Positions 1 through 7,155 of a DNA stretch of 10,669 bases are shown piece by piece (the stretch's first letter is position 1; each line of letters opens with the position of its first letter). The position numbers and the translations under genes are program-made. Under the pieces are notes generated by a model that was not told the DNA's origin, made no database searches, and was given only the letters and a program-made list of their open reading frames with translations. Origin of the DNA: Spirochaetia bacterium. Lineage in GTDB: Bacteria > Spirochaetota > Spirochaetia > DTKZ01. The stretch spans positions 1 to 10,669 of the forward strand of contig JAISXE010000292.1 of the NCBI GenBank assembly GCA_031270615.1, written 5' to 3'.

Positions 1-7
1 CCAAAAA

Positions 8-85
8 CCGGGCTTTCCGCTGCAATTCCTCAGCCCCTGCGGGGCTTGCGGGATTTCCGCTGCAATCCCTTGCGCCCCACGGGCT
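8..85. repeat. Structured dispersed repeat, copy 1 (downstream of hslU)
   Basis: This 78-nt segment recurs almost base for base at 9497-9575. The differences I see are the central loop (tgc here, ttaa there) and one substitution near the right end. It contains two 22-nt units, at 10-31 and 50-71, sharing the core tttccgctgcaat. Between them lies a hairpin with arms AGCCCC and GGGGCT. The second unit can itself fold (GGGATT with AATCCC). It lies in the non-coding stretch 1-207 downstream of hslU. The rest of that stretch (86-207) shows no gene and only a poor hairpin around 182-198. The unit may continue left of the window, because bases 1-12 (ccaaaaaccggg) also have a counterpart at 9428-9440. 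Confidence 0.85.
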
Positions 86-207
86 TCTCGGGTTTTGGAA
101 CAACCTCACGAAACAAAAATACGCCCAAAATGAAAAAGCGTCGCTACTATCCCCTGTTGAGGCCATACCAAGCCTTGAATTTTCCCGAAATCGGAATTGC
201 CGCGTTT

Positions 208-1677
208 TCACAGTATGTACCTGCTCAGATCCTGGTTTTGCGCCACGTCTTTGAGTTTTTCATCGACATAGCTCGCGGTCACGGCAATACTCTGGCCCTT
301 GAGGTCCGGCGCGTTATACGAAACATCCTCCAGGAGCAGCTCCATGATCGTGTGCAGCCGCCGCGCGCCAATATTCTCCGACTGGGAGTTGACATCGGCG
401 GCAAGCTCGGCAAGCCGGGTGACGGCGCTTTCGTCGAAATCCAGGGTTACCTCCTCGGTTTTCAGAAGCTCGGTGTACTGCTTGATAAGCGCGTTCTGCG
501 GCTGGGTCAGGATGCGGATGAAGTCATCCTTGGTCAGGGCGCCCAGCTCCACCCGGATGGGAAAGCGTCCCTGAAGCTCCGGGATGAGGTCGCTCGGTTT
601 GGAGATGTGGAAGGCCCCCGCCGCGATAAAAAGGATATGCGCGGTGTCCACCATGCCGTACTTCGTGTTTACCTTGCTGCCTTCCACGATGGGCAGGATG
701 TCCCGCTGCACGCCTTCGCGGGAGACATCCGCGCCGGTGCGCCCTTCCTTGGAGGCGATTTTGTCGATTTCGTCGATGAAGATGATGCCCATCTGCTCGG
801 CGCGTTCGCGCGCGATGTCGGTTACTTTGTCCGTGTCGATCAGCTTGTCCATCTCCTCGGCCAGCAGAATCTCGCGCGCCTGCCCCACCGTGACTTTTTT
901 CTTTTTCCGCCAGCCGCCGCCCATCATGTTTTTTATGAAGCCGCCGATGTTCATGTCCATGGCCTCGAAGCTGTTGCCGGAAAAAATCTCGATGGTCGTG
1001 GGCGGGGGGCCGCTAGAGGCGTCGATTTCCACGAACTTCTCCTCCAGTTCCCCCTTGGCGAGTTTTTTGCGGAAGATCTCGATGGTCTTCTCCGTGTCGG
1101 CCTTGGAGGGGGCGGGTTCGGGAGGGGCCTGTTCGGCGGGGGCTTCTTCCGGCTGCCTGGCGGCGGGGGGGGTTCCCTCCCCGGCGGCGTCCCCAAAGAA
1201 GGGGAAACTCATCTGCTGGTTTTCCGCGGACTGCTGGGGCGGCTTTCGCAGGCCGGGAAGAAGAAGATCGATAAGCGCGTCCTGGGTCCTGCGCTCGGCC
1301 TCCTGGCGCACTTCCTCCTGGAGTTCCGTTTTTACCATCGACATGGAGACGGACATCAGGTCCCGCACCATGCTTTCCACATCGCGCCCCACATAGCCGA
1401 CCTCGGTGTATTTTGTCGCCTCCACCTTGATGAAGGGCGCGCCCGTCAGCTTGGAAATGCGCCGCGCGATTTCGGTTTTGCCCACCCCCGTCGGCCCTAT
1501 CATGATGATGTTCTTGGGGGCCACCTCGTCGCGCAGCTCTGCCGGCAGCCTCTGCCTGCGGATTCTGTTGCGCAGGGCAATGGCGACGGCTTTTTTCGCC
1601 TTGGTCTGGCCCACGATGTATTTATCAAGCTCCTCGACGATCTGCCGGGGTGTCAACTGGTCAAATCCTGCCCTCAT
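208..1677 (-). CDS. hslU: HslU (ClpY), ATPase subunit of the HslUV protease
   Basis: This is the AAA+ unfoldase that feeds proteins to the HslV peptidase in the cytoplasm. The 489-residue product has Walker A GPTGVGKT (61-68), the pore loop GYVG (94-97), Walker B IIFIDEID (298-305), a likely arginine finger in ELQGRFP (near 371) and sensor-2 GARRLH (437-442). The C-terminus is DLSRYIL, the tail that docks into HslV in this family. E. coli HslU has 443 residues; the extra length lies in the intermediate domain, where about 143-192 is rich in Pro, Ala, Glu and Gln and includes an 8-base homopolymer at 1165-1172. The ATG start at 1677 overlaps the hslV stop by 4 nt (ATGA). It is the last gene of the operon, and no convincing terminator follows. 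Identification is secure. Confidence 0.97.
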   Translation of the reverse strand: MRAGFDQLTPRQIVEELDKYIVGQTKAKKAVAIALRNRIRRQRLPAELRDEVAPKNIIMIGPTGVGKTEIARRISKLTGAPFIKVEATKYTEVGYVGRDVESMVRDLMSVSMSMVKTELQEEVRQEAERRTQDALIDLLLPGLRKPPQQSAENQQMSFPFFGDAAGEGTPPAARQPEEAPAEQAPPEPAPSKADTEKTIEIFRKKLAKGELEEKFVEIDASSGPPPTTIEIFSGNSFEAMDMNIGGFIKNMMGGGWRKKKKVTVGQAREILLAEEMDKLIDTDKVTDIARERAEQMGIIFIDEIDKIASKEGRTGADVSREGVQRDILPIVEGSKVNTKYGMVDTAHILFIAAGAFHISKPSDLIPELQGRFPIRVELGALTKDDFIRILTQPQNALIKQYTELLKTEEVTLDFDESAVTRLAELAADVNSQSENIGARRLHTIMELLLEDVSYNAPDLKGQSIAVTASYVDEKLKDVAQNQDLSRYIL

Positions 1678-2216
1678 CCGATTTCCTCCACAAGAATATT
1701 GTCGTTGGTATAGATACAGATACCGCTCGCGATTTTCAGCGAGCGTTCGGCAATCTCACGGGCGGAAAGCCCGGAGGCCTGCAAGAAAGCGAGCGCAGCC
1801 GCGTAGGCGTAATTGCCCCCGGAGCCCACGGCGATGGCCCCTTCGTCGGGTTCGATGACATCGCCGGTTCCCGACAGGACAAACATTTTTTCCTTGTCGG
1901 CCACAAGCAGGAGGGCCTCCAGGCGGCGAAGCAGCCTGTCGGTTCTCCAGTCCTTTGCCAGCTCCACGGCGGAGCGGGTCAGGTCTCCGGAGTACTCCTT
2001 GATTTTCGCCTCGAAGCGTTCAAACAGGGTAAAGGCGTCGGCGGTGGCACCGGCAAAACCCACGATGATCTTCCCGTCGTATATTTTCCGCACCTTGCGG
2101 GCGGAGGCTTTCATCACCGTGGTTCCCAAAGTCACCTGCCCGTCCCCGGCCATAGCCGTTTTGCCCTCGCGCCGCACGGCAAGGATCGTCGTTCCGTGGA
2201 ATCCCGTTTCCGTCAT
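1674..2216 (-). CDS. hslV: HslV (ClpQ), peptidase subunit of the HslUV protease
   Basis: This threonine peptidase forms the double-ring proteolytic core capped by HslU. The 180-residue product is full length for the family. The mature enzyme should start at Thr9 (TTILAVRREG), leaving an eight-residue leader MTETGFHG to be removed. Counting from that Thr as 1, the conserved Asp17 (AGDGQ) and Lys33 (ARKVRK) are present, as are the family signatures GFAGATADAFTLFERFE, ELAKDWRTDR and AVGSGGNYA. E. coli HslV has only the initiator Met before its Thr, whereas longer FHG/FHA-type leaders occur in other lineages. The ATG overlaps the xerC stop by 4 nt, and its own TGA overlaps the hslU ATG, so the protease subunits are probably made in a coupled way. 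Confidence 0.97.
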   Translation of the reverse strand: MTETGFHGTTILAVRREGKTAMAGDGQVTLGTTVMKASARKVRKIYDGKIIVGFAGATADAFTLFERFEAKIKEYSGDLTRSAVELAKDWRTDRLLRRLEALLLVADKEKMFVLSGTGDVIEPDEGAIAVGSGGNYAYAAALAFLQASGLSAREIAERSLKIASGICIYTNDNILVEEIG

Positions 2217-3238
2217 ACGGCACCTGCCTTTACGCGCCGAAGACCGTGGGGGTGGGCTTTCGCGTGGATGTCCTTCAAGGCGTCAAGGCTCAGGTGGGTA
2301 TAGACCTGGGTCGTGGAAAGGCCCGCGTGTCCCAGAAGCTCCTGGACGTGGCGCAGATCCGCGCCCCTGTTCAATATGTGCGTGGCGAAGCTGTGCCGCA
2401 GGGTATGGGGGCTGGCGGGTTTTTCTATGCCTTTCTCCCGGAGGCTTTGCATCAAAAGAAAAAAGACGCCGCGCGGGGTCAAGGCGCCTCCCCGGAAGTT
2501 GACGAACAGGGCCTCCGGGGGGGGGACGCCGGGCCGGCGCGCCTGCGCGATCCGTTCCAGCCGCAGGGGAAGATAGGCTTCCAGGGCCAAGCGCGCCGAA
2601 TCCCCGACAAAGACAAAGCGTTCCCTGCCGCCTTTTCCGCGAATCTTCACGCGGCCCATCCCGGGCCCCCAGACGGCGCCGGAAACCTTTTTCCCCGAGG
2701 CGGCTTTGACGCAGAGGGCCTCCCCGACGCGGCAGCCGGTGGAGTACAAAAACTCGAAAAGGGCCTTGTTGCGGGCGGCGATGAATTTTTCGCCCTCGCT
2801 CCCGTCCTCCTCCCTGTCCCAGCCGTCAAGAAGCCTGTCCATGTCTTCCTCGAACAAGACCCTGGGCAGGGGTTTGGATTCTTTCAGGCTTTGCACCCCG
2901 TCAAAGGGGTTTGCCGGGAGCATGCCGCGCTCCACGGCAAAGGCGTACATGCCCCGCAGCGCGGCAAGCGCGCGGTTTACCGAGGCGGGATTCAGCTTCC
3001 GCCGGGAAAGGCGCGCAAGGTAGCCCCGTATGTCCGCAGGACGCAGGCACCGGGCCGGGAGTCGCACCCGGGCAAGCCAGTCCAGAAAGGAGGCTATGTC
3101 CAGGCCGTAGGCCTTGAGCGTCGCCGGCGAAAGGAAACGCACCTTTCCCAGGTAATCAAGATACTCCTGTTTCAGTCTTTCCGCTTCCACCGATTCATTC
3201 GATCCAGTCGATCTGTTCAATCCATCCATCCCATCCAT
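2213..3238 (-). CDS. xerC: XerC-type tyrosine recombinase
   Basis: This is a site-specific recombinase that, with XerD, resolves chromosome dimers at dif during division. From the ATG at 3238 the product has 341 residues: an N-terminal SAM-like core-binding domain (about 20-110) and a C-terminal catalytic domain (about 125-335). The catalytic set is complete: Arg170 (STGCR), Lys202 (GKGGRER), His278 and Arg281 (HTLRHSFATH), His304 (LLGH) and Tyr313 (TQVYTH). The ending with AHPHG and the position after topA favour XerC (CodV) over XerD. The start is uncertain. The first about 16 residues come from a low-complexity GGAT/GAAT repeat; ATG 3229, TTG 3220 and GTG 3190 are in-frame alternatives, and none has a strong ribosome site. 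Family members usually have about 300 residues, which favours a later start. A 9-base C tract (coding strand) lies at 2517-2525. Confidence 0.93.
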   Translation of the reverse strand: MDGMDGLNRSTGSNESVEAERLKQEYLDYLGKVRFLSPATLKAYGLDIASFLDWLARVRLPARCLRPADIRGYLARLSRRKLNPASVNRALAALRGMYAFAVERGMLPANPFDGVQSLKESKPLPRVLFEEDMDRLLDGWDREEDGSEGEKFIAARNKALFEFLYSTGCRVGEALCVKAASGKKVSGAVWGPGMGRVKIRGKGGRERFVFVGDSARLALEAYLPLRLERIAQARRPGVPPPEALFVNFRGGALTPRGVFFLLMQSLREKGIEKPASPHTLRHSFATHILNRGADLRHVQELLGHAGLSTTQVYTHLSLDALKDIHAKAHPHGLRRVKAGAV

Positions 3239-3240
3239 CC
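3191..3240. repeat. Degenerate GGAT/GAAT tetranucleotide-type repeat at the topA-xerC junction
   Basis: On the minus strand this stretch reads as irregular steps of GGAT, GGGAT, GAAC, AGAT, GACT, GAAT. It begins immediately after the topA stop (3241-3243) and covers the first codons of xerC as called. Its composition is unlike the coding sequence on either side, and it translates to MDGMDGLNRSTGSNES, which matches nothing I know in XerC. It may be a simple-sequence expansion or an inserted short element lying between two otherwise abutting genes. Confidence 0.6.
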
Positions 3241-5415
3241 TTATTGGTCCTCGACCTTCTGCTCGAAGGCTTCCTCGTCCTCCGCCGCCGTATGCAGGTA
3301 ATCGCAGTCTTTGTTTATGCAGGCCTTGTATGTCCCGCGCTTTTTGTCGCTTTTTTCCACAAGGAACCAGCCGCACTTTGGGCAGGTGGAAGAAGTGGGC
3401 TTGAAGTGGCTGATAAAGTCGCAGTCCGGGTAATTCGTGCAGCCGTAAAACTCCTTGCCCCTGCCTTTTTGCTTGCGGCGCGCGACGATCTTCCCGCCGC
3501 AGCCCGGTTTGGGGCAGTCGGCCAGGGGAATGGATCTCGTGTTCCTGCATTCGGGAAAGCCCGAACAGGCAAGGAAGAACCCGAAGCGGCCCAGCTTCTT
3601 GATCATTTTGCGGCCGCATTTTTCGCAGACAAAATCCGTTTCCTCGTCCAGGGTTCCCTTCATGGACTGGAGGGTTTCGCTTACATACTCCACTTTCTGT
3701 TTGAAGGGGCCGTAGAACTCGCGAATCATGCCCACCCAGTCCGCGCCTTCGCTTTCCACCCTGTCCAGCAGGGACTCCATGCCTGCGGTAAAATTGACAT
3801 CAAGGATATCGGGGAAGGAGTTGATGAGAAGCCCGTAGATCGTCCGGCCAAGCTGGGTGGGGATAAGCTGCCGGTTCCTGCGCTCGACGTAGTAGCGTTC
3901 TATCAAAACGGAAATTATGGAGGCGTAGGTGGACGGCCGGCCGATGCCTTTTTCCTCCAGGGTTTTCACGATGGTGGCGTCGGTATAACGGGCGGGGCCT
4001 GTGGTGAAGTGCTGCTCCGGCAGGAATTTTTCCTTGACAAGGATCTCGCCGACTTTCAGGGCCGGCAGTTTTTTGCCCGTTTCCTTTGAGGCCAAAACGT
4101 TCAGCGCGGCCTGAAACCCCTTCTCGGTGGTTTTCGTGTAGGAAACCCGGAACAGCGCGTCGGCGGCGCTTATGTCGACGGAAAGGGTTTTCGTTTTCGC
4201 GTTCGTCATCTGGGAGGAAACGAAGCGTTCCCAGATAATCGAATACAGGCGTTCCTGGTCCTTGCTCAGGTAGGCCTTTACCGATTCGGGCGTGTAGCTG
4301 ACCATCGTGGGCCGTATGGCTTCGTGCGCGTCCTGCGAGCTTTTTGCCACGCTGTAGGAGTTCGGCTGGGCGGGCAGGCCGTCGGGATAGGTCTCGCCGA
4401 TGAACTTGCGCACCTCCTCCAAGGCAAGGGCGGAAACGCGCGTGGAGTCCGTCCTCATATAGGTGATAAGGCCGATGCGGCCCCCGCCAATGGCGATGCC
4501 TTCGTAGAGCTGCTGGGCAATGGACATGGTTTTTCGCGAGGTAAAGCCCAGGCGGTTCGCCGCGGTCTGCTGGAGCTGCGAAGTGGTAAACGGAGGCCGG
4601 GCCTTCAGGCTCCTTTCGGTTTCCTTGATATCGCTAACGGTAAACACCTCGTTCTCCAGCCGCCGCATAAGGTCGTGGATATCCTGGCGGGACCTCATGT
4701 CCCCCCTGTCCGCCGGGGGCGCGTCCTCGCCGGGGCGGGCCTCCGCCGCGTTTTTTTTATCGCCAACGCGGATCATCTGCGCGGTAAAACGCGCCTTCCC
4801 CTTGGAAAGCTCCACGGCGAGGGTCCAGTATTCTTCCGGGATGAAAGATTCCACTTCCTTCTCCCGCTCGCAGATGAGCCGCAGGGCGACGCTCTGCACG
4901 CGGCCGGCCGAAAGCCCGTTTTTGACTTTCTCCCACAGGATCGGCGAAAGGTTGTAGCCCACGATGCGGTCCAGAACGCGCCGCGCCTTCTGGGCGCTTA
5001 CCTTTTCCATGTCGATTTTTCCGGGATGGTCAACGGCCTCGCGGATGGCGGAGGGGGTGATCTCGTTAAAGACGATCCTTTCGATGGCAAGCCTGGGGTT
5101 CTTCTTCGTAAGCGCGTTTTGCAGGTGAAAGGAAATGGCCTCCCCCTCGCGGTCGTTATCGGAAGCCAGAAGCACATGCCCCGCCTTGTTTGCCGCGCTT
5201 TGCAGCTCTTTCAGGATTTTCGCCTTTCCCCGGACGGTGATGTATTCCGGTTCAAAGTCATGCTCCACGTCAATGGCGGTGCGGGACTTGGGCAAGTCGA
5301 TGAGGTGGCCTATGGAGGCCATGACAGTATAGCCCGGGCCGAGGTATTTTTCGATTGTCTTGGCCTTTGCGGGCGATTCCACAATAAGCAGGGTGTGGGG
5401 CTTCTTTTCAGCCAT
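3241..5415 (-). CDS. topA: DNA topoisomerase I (type IA)
   Basis: This enzyme relaxes negatively supercoiled DNA through a transient 5'-phosphotyrosine link. The 724-residue product begins with a TOPRIM domain: Glu13 in VESPAKAKT and the metal-binding DNDREGE with Asp86, Asp88 and Glu92. The SAGRVQSVALRL motif follows at 169-180, and the active-site Tyr319 sits in LITYMRTDSTR. The C-terminus carries three four-cysteine zinc modules: Cys597/600/617/623, Cys634/639/659/665 and Cys678/681/699/704. A linker at about 219-242 (AEARPGEDAPPADRGD) is low complexity and next to an 8-A coding tract (4751-4758). The ATG at 5415 is set by AGGAGAA six bases upstream and by the VESPAKAKT motif starting at residue 12; it overlaps the dprA stop by 8 nt. 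An in-frame upstream extension to 5742 only shadows dprA. Confidence 0.98.
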   Translation of the reverse strand: MAEKKPHTLLIVESPAKAKTIEKYLGPGYTVMASIGHLIDLPKSRTAIDVEHDFEPEYITVRGKAKILKELQSAANKAGHVLLASDNDREGEAISFHLQNALTKKNPRLAIERIVFNEITPSAIREAVDHPGKIDMEKVSAQKARRVLDRIVGYNLSPILWEKVKNGLSAGRVQSVALRLICEREKEVESFIPEEYWTLAVELSKGKARFTAQMIRVGDKKNAAEARPGEDAPPADRGDMRSRQDIHDLMRRLENEVFTVSDIKETERSLKARPPFTTSQLQQTAANRLGFTSRKTMSIAQQLYEGIAIGGGRIGLITYMRTDSTRVSALALEEVRKFIGETYPDGLPAQPNSYSVAKSSQDAHEAIRPTMVSYTPESVKAYLSKDQERLYSIIWERFVSSQMTNAKTKTLSVDISAADALFRVSYTKTTEKGFQAALNVLASKETGKKLPALKVGEILVKEKFLPEQHFTTGPARYTDATIVKTLEEKGIGRPSTYASIISVLIERYYVERRNRQLIPTQLGRTIYGLLINSFPDILDVNFTAGMESLLDRVESEGADWVGMIREFYGPFKQKVEYVSETLQSMKGTLDEETDFVCEKCGRKMIKKLGRFGFFLACSGFPECRNTRSIPLADCPKPGCGGKIVARRKQKGRGKEFYGCTNYPDCDFISHFKPTSSTCPKCGWFLVEKSDKKRGTYKACINKDCDYLHTAAEDEEAFEQKVEDQ

Positions 5416-6421
5416 CTTGCGTTCTCCTAAAATAGTTTCCCTGATGTCGGGCCAGGTTTCCCGCCAATTCTTCCTCCAGAAAAAAAGCCTGGGTTTTCCC
5501 CGGGCCGCAGGCGCGCGGGCTTTTTTGCTCGCGGAAGGCGGCGGCCGGGCTTTCCCCGCCCCAGTCGCGGATAATGTCGGAAAACGAGCCCACCACGGGC
5601 ACGCCTTCCCCGGCAAGGCCGAGGCAGCCTTCCCCCGCCTCGCCCCGCAGGCCGCAGGCGTGCACATACAGGTCGCGGCCCTGCTGGAACGCGAAGCCGC
5701 AGGTGATGAGCGCGCCGGATTTGGCCGGTGCCTCCACCACAAGCACGGCGCGGGAAATCCCGCTGATGATCCTGTTGCGCCCGGGGAAAAAGTGCTTGCG
5801 CACGCCGGCCTGCGGGGCGTACTCCGTCACAAGAAGCCCGCCGGAGTCCAGAATCCGGGAAGCCAAAGCCCTGTGGGAAGAGGGGTACACCGTGTCCGCG
5901 CCGTTTCCCAGCACGGCTATGGTTTGTCCCTTCGCGTCCAGGCAGCCCCGGTGGGCCTCCCCGTCAATACCCTGGGCAAGGCCCGACACGACCCGCACGC
6001 CGCAGGCCGCCGCCTCCCCGGCGGTTTTCCAGGCGGCCCGCCTTCCGGCTGCCGAAGGGCGCCTCGTTCCCACAATGGCAAGGAAGAATGAGTCCCAGGC
6101 GGGGACTTCCCCCCGACAAAAAAGAAGGAAGGGCGGCTCGTATATTTCCCGAAGCTGCGGCGGATAGGCGGGATCGTTATACGCAAGAAGCCTGATGTTC
6201 CGCGACGCGGCGATCTTCTGAAGCCCTTCGGCCCTGCGCACAAAGTCCGCGGTTTTCCAGTCAAGGTTCCGCAAACGGCGTCCGCCCATGTCCTGGATGG
6301 CTGCCGCGGACAGGGCGCACAGGGCACAGGTGTCGGCGGCGCGATACAGGAGCGCGAGTTTTTCGTTCCAGCGCAGGCAGGGGATTTCGTTTATCGCCAT
6401 AAGCAGAACAGCGTCCGTCAC
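5408..6421 (-). CDS. dprA: DprA/Smf, DNA-processing protein
   Basis: DprA binds incoming single-stranded DNA and loads RecA during natural transformation. It is conserved even in bacteria not known to be competent. The 337-residue product has the usual YPPQLREIYEPP (86-97), then a Rossmann-like core with IVGTR (116-120), SGLAQGID followed by AH (146-157), LGNGADTVYP (171-180), GRNRIISG (214-221) and AKSGALIT (233-240). After the core there is a tail (about 290-337) with no recognisable winged-helix domain. The 250-278 segment, with LYVHACGLRGEAGEGCLGLAGEG, is an altered form of the usual VPG...GCNxLI stretch. The start is GTG at 6421, overlapping the preceding stop by 4 nt (GTGA). Identity is secure; a role in real DNA uptake here is not shown. 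Confidence 0.95.
   Translation of the reverse strand: MTDAVLLMAINEIPCLRWNEKLALLYRAADTCALCALSAAAIQDMGGRRLRNLDWKTADFVRRAEGLQKIAASRNIRLLAYNDPAYPPQLREIYEPPFLLFCRGEVPAWDSFFLAIVGTRRPSAAGRRAAWKTAGEAAACGVRVVSGLAQGIDGEAHRGCLDAKGQTIAVLGNGADTVYPSSHRALASRILDSGGLLVTEYAPQAGVRKHFFPGRNRIISGISRAVLVVEAPAKSGALITCGFAFQQGRDLYVHACGLRGEAGEGCLGLAGEGVPVVGSFSDIIRDWGGESPAAAFREQKSPRACGPGKTQAFFLEEELAGNLARHQGNYFRRTQDG
5422..5428 (-). promoter_or_regulatory. Ribosome binding site of topA
   Basis: AGGAGAA lies six bases before the topA ATG and inside the last codons of dprA. It decides the start at 5415 against longer readings of the same frame. Confidence 0.8.
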
Positions 6422-7155
6422 CGCATGGCCTCCTCGAGGATCCGCTCTTTGTTTTTCTTCGCATCGTCCCGCCGCGTTCCCGCCTCGGATGTGGCGATGA
6501 TTTTGTCGTAGGTTTCCAAAGCGCCTTCCGTATTTCCCATAAGGTAATGCGTCGCCGCCAGCAGGAACATCGCATCAACGTTCCTAGTCTCCTTGCGCAG
6601 GATTTTTTCCACAAGCGGCAGCGCGTTTTCCGCCTTGTCCAGCTCATAGATATAGAGAATTGCCAAACCGTACATCGCCTGGGTCGAGGAGGGATTCAGC
6701 TCAATGGCCCTGAGGTAGGAATCTTCCGAGGTCTTCATGTACCGGTCTTTTTCCGCCTCGTCCTTCAGCGCCTTCGCAAGGCGCGCCGCCGAAATCGCGC
6801 GGTAAATAAACAGCGTGTGCTGCTCCGGGTGGATGCGGATGGCATCCTCAATGGCTTCCAGCGCCTTGCCGTACATGGCTTTGTCAAGATAGGCGAGGGC
6901 AAGAAGTTTATAGTAGGCGCCCAGGGTGTCGGCGGCCCCGACTTTCTCTTCCACAAGCGCCTTGTATTTCGCCACGTCCCGTTCAAGCTCCGCGATGCGC
7001 GAATTGTCCGCAAGCGCCTCGTACGGCGGCGATTCAAATTCCAGAAGCCGCTGCGCGATTTTTTCCTTTTCCCGCGAGCAGGAAACCACGGCCAAAAGCG
7101 CGAAGATGAGAAACACCAGTTTTTTTCCAGTCCCGCATCCGTAATACATCTTCAT
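6418..7155 (-). CDS. TPR-repeat lipoprotein of unknown function
   Basis: The 245-residue product starts with a basic stretch and hydrophobic segment (KKLVFLIFALLAVVSC) ending in a lipobox-like VVSC with Cys26. It is therefore predicted to be a lipid-anchored protein facing the periplasm or outer surface. The relaxed -3 and -2 positions fit spirochaetal lipoproteins. The rest is helical, with tetratricopeptide-like repeats at about 83-112, 117-155, 158-190 and 195-225; LLALAYLDKAMYGKALEAI and LLAATHYLMGNTEGALETY show the pattern best. No catalytic motif is visible, so a scaffold role is the most that can be inferred. It sits between xerD and dprA, overlapping both by 4 nt, so it is co-translated with them. 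ATG 7155 is preceded by a GGGGG stretch; ATG 7149 is a possible alternative. Confidence 0.85.
   Translation of the reverse strand: MKMYYGCGTGKKLVFLIFALLAVVSCSREKEKIAQRLLEFESPPYEALADNSRIAELERDVAKYKALVEEKVGAADTLGAYYKLLALAYLDKAMYGKALEAIEDAIRIHPEQHTLFIYRAISAARLAKALKDEAEKDRYMKTSEDSYLRAIELNPSSTQAMYGLAILYIYELDKAENALPLVEKILRKETRNVDAMFLLAATHYLMGNTEGALETYDKIIATSEAGTRRDDAKKNKERILEEAMR

Noticed and set aside
10..71. A CRISPR-like array from the 22-nt units sharing tttccgctgcaat
   Set aside because: There are only two units per copy, the intervening sequence is the same hairpin in both copies, and no cas gene is present.
1..97. Inverted ends around repeat copy 1 (ccaaaaaccggg with ctcgggttttgg)
   Set aside because: The pairing is imperfect, the right partner is missing from copy 2, and the left edge is cut by the window.
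111..121. An 11-nt match (acaaaaatacg) to the right arm of the palindrome at 9481-9491
   Set aside because: It is short and AT-rich, and the rest of the palindrome is absent, so chance cannot be excluded.
178..200. Terminator after hslU (TTCCG with CGGGAA)
   Set aside because: The stem has a bulge, is only about five pairs long, and no T run follows on the minus strand.
46..1713. A 555-codon open frame on the plus strand opposite hslU
   Set aside because: It is antisense to a complete, motif-perfect hslU. High GC with biased third positions opens such frames, and its translation shows no known domain.
3239..3619. N-terminal extension of the xerC frame into topA
   Set aside because: It covers the topA zinc-finger region in another frame and has no XerC homology.
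5416..5742. N-terminal extension of topA into dprA
   Set aside because: The TOPRIM motif begins at residue 11 from ATG 5415, and a good ribosome site precedes that ATG.
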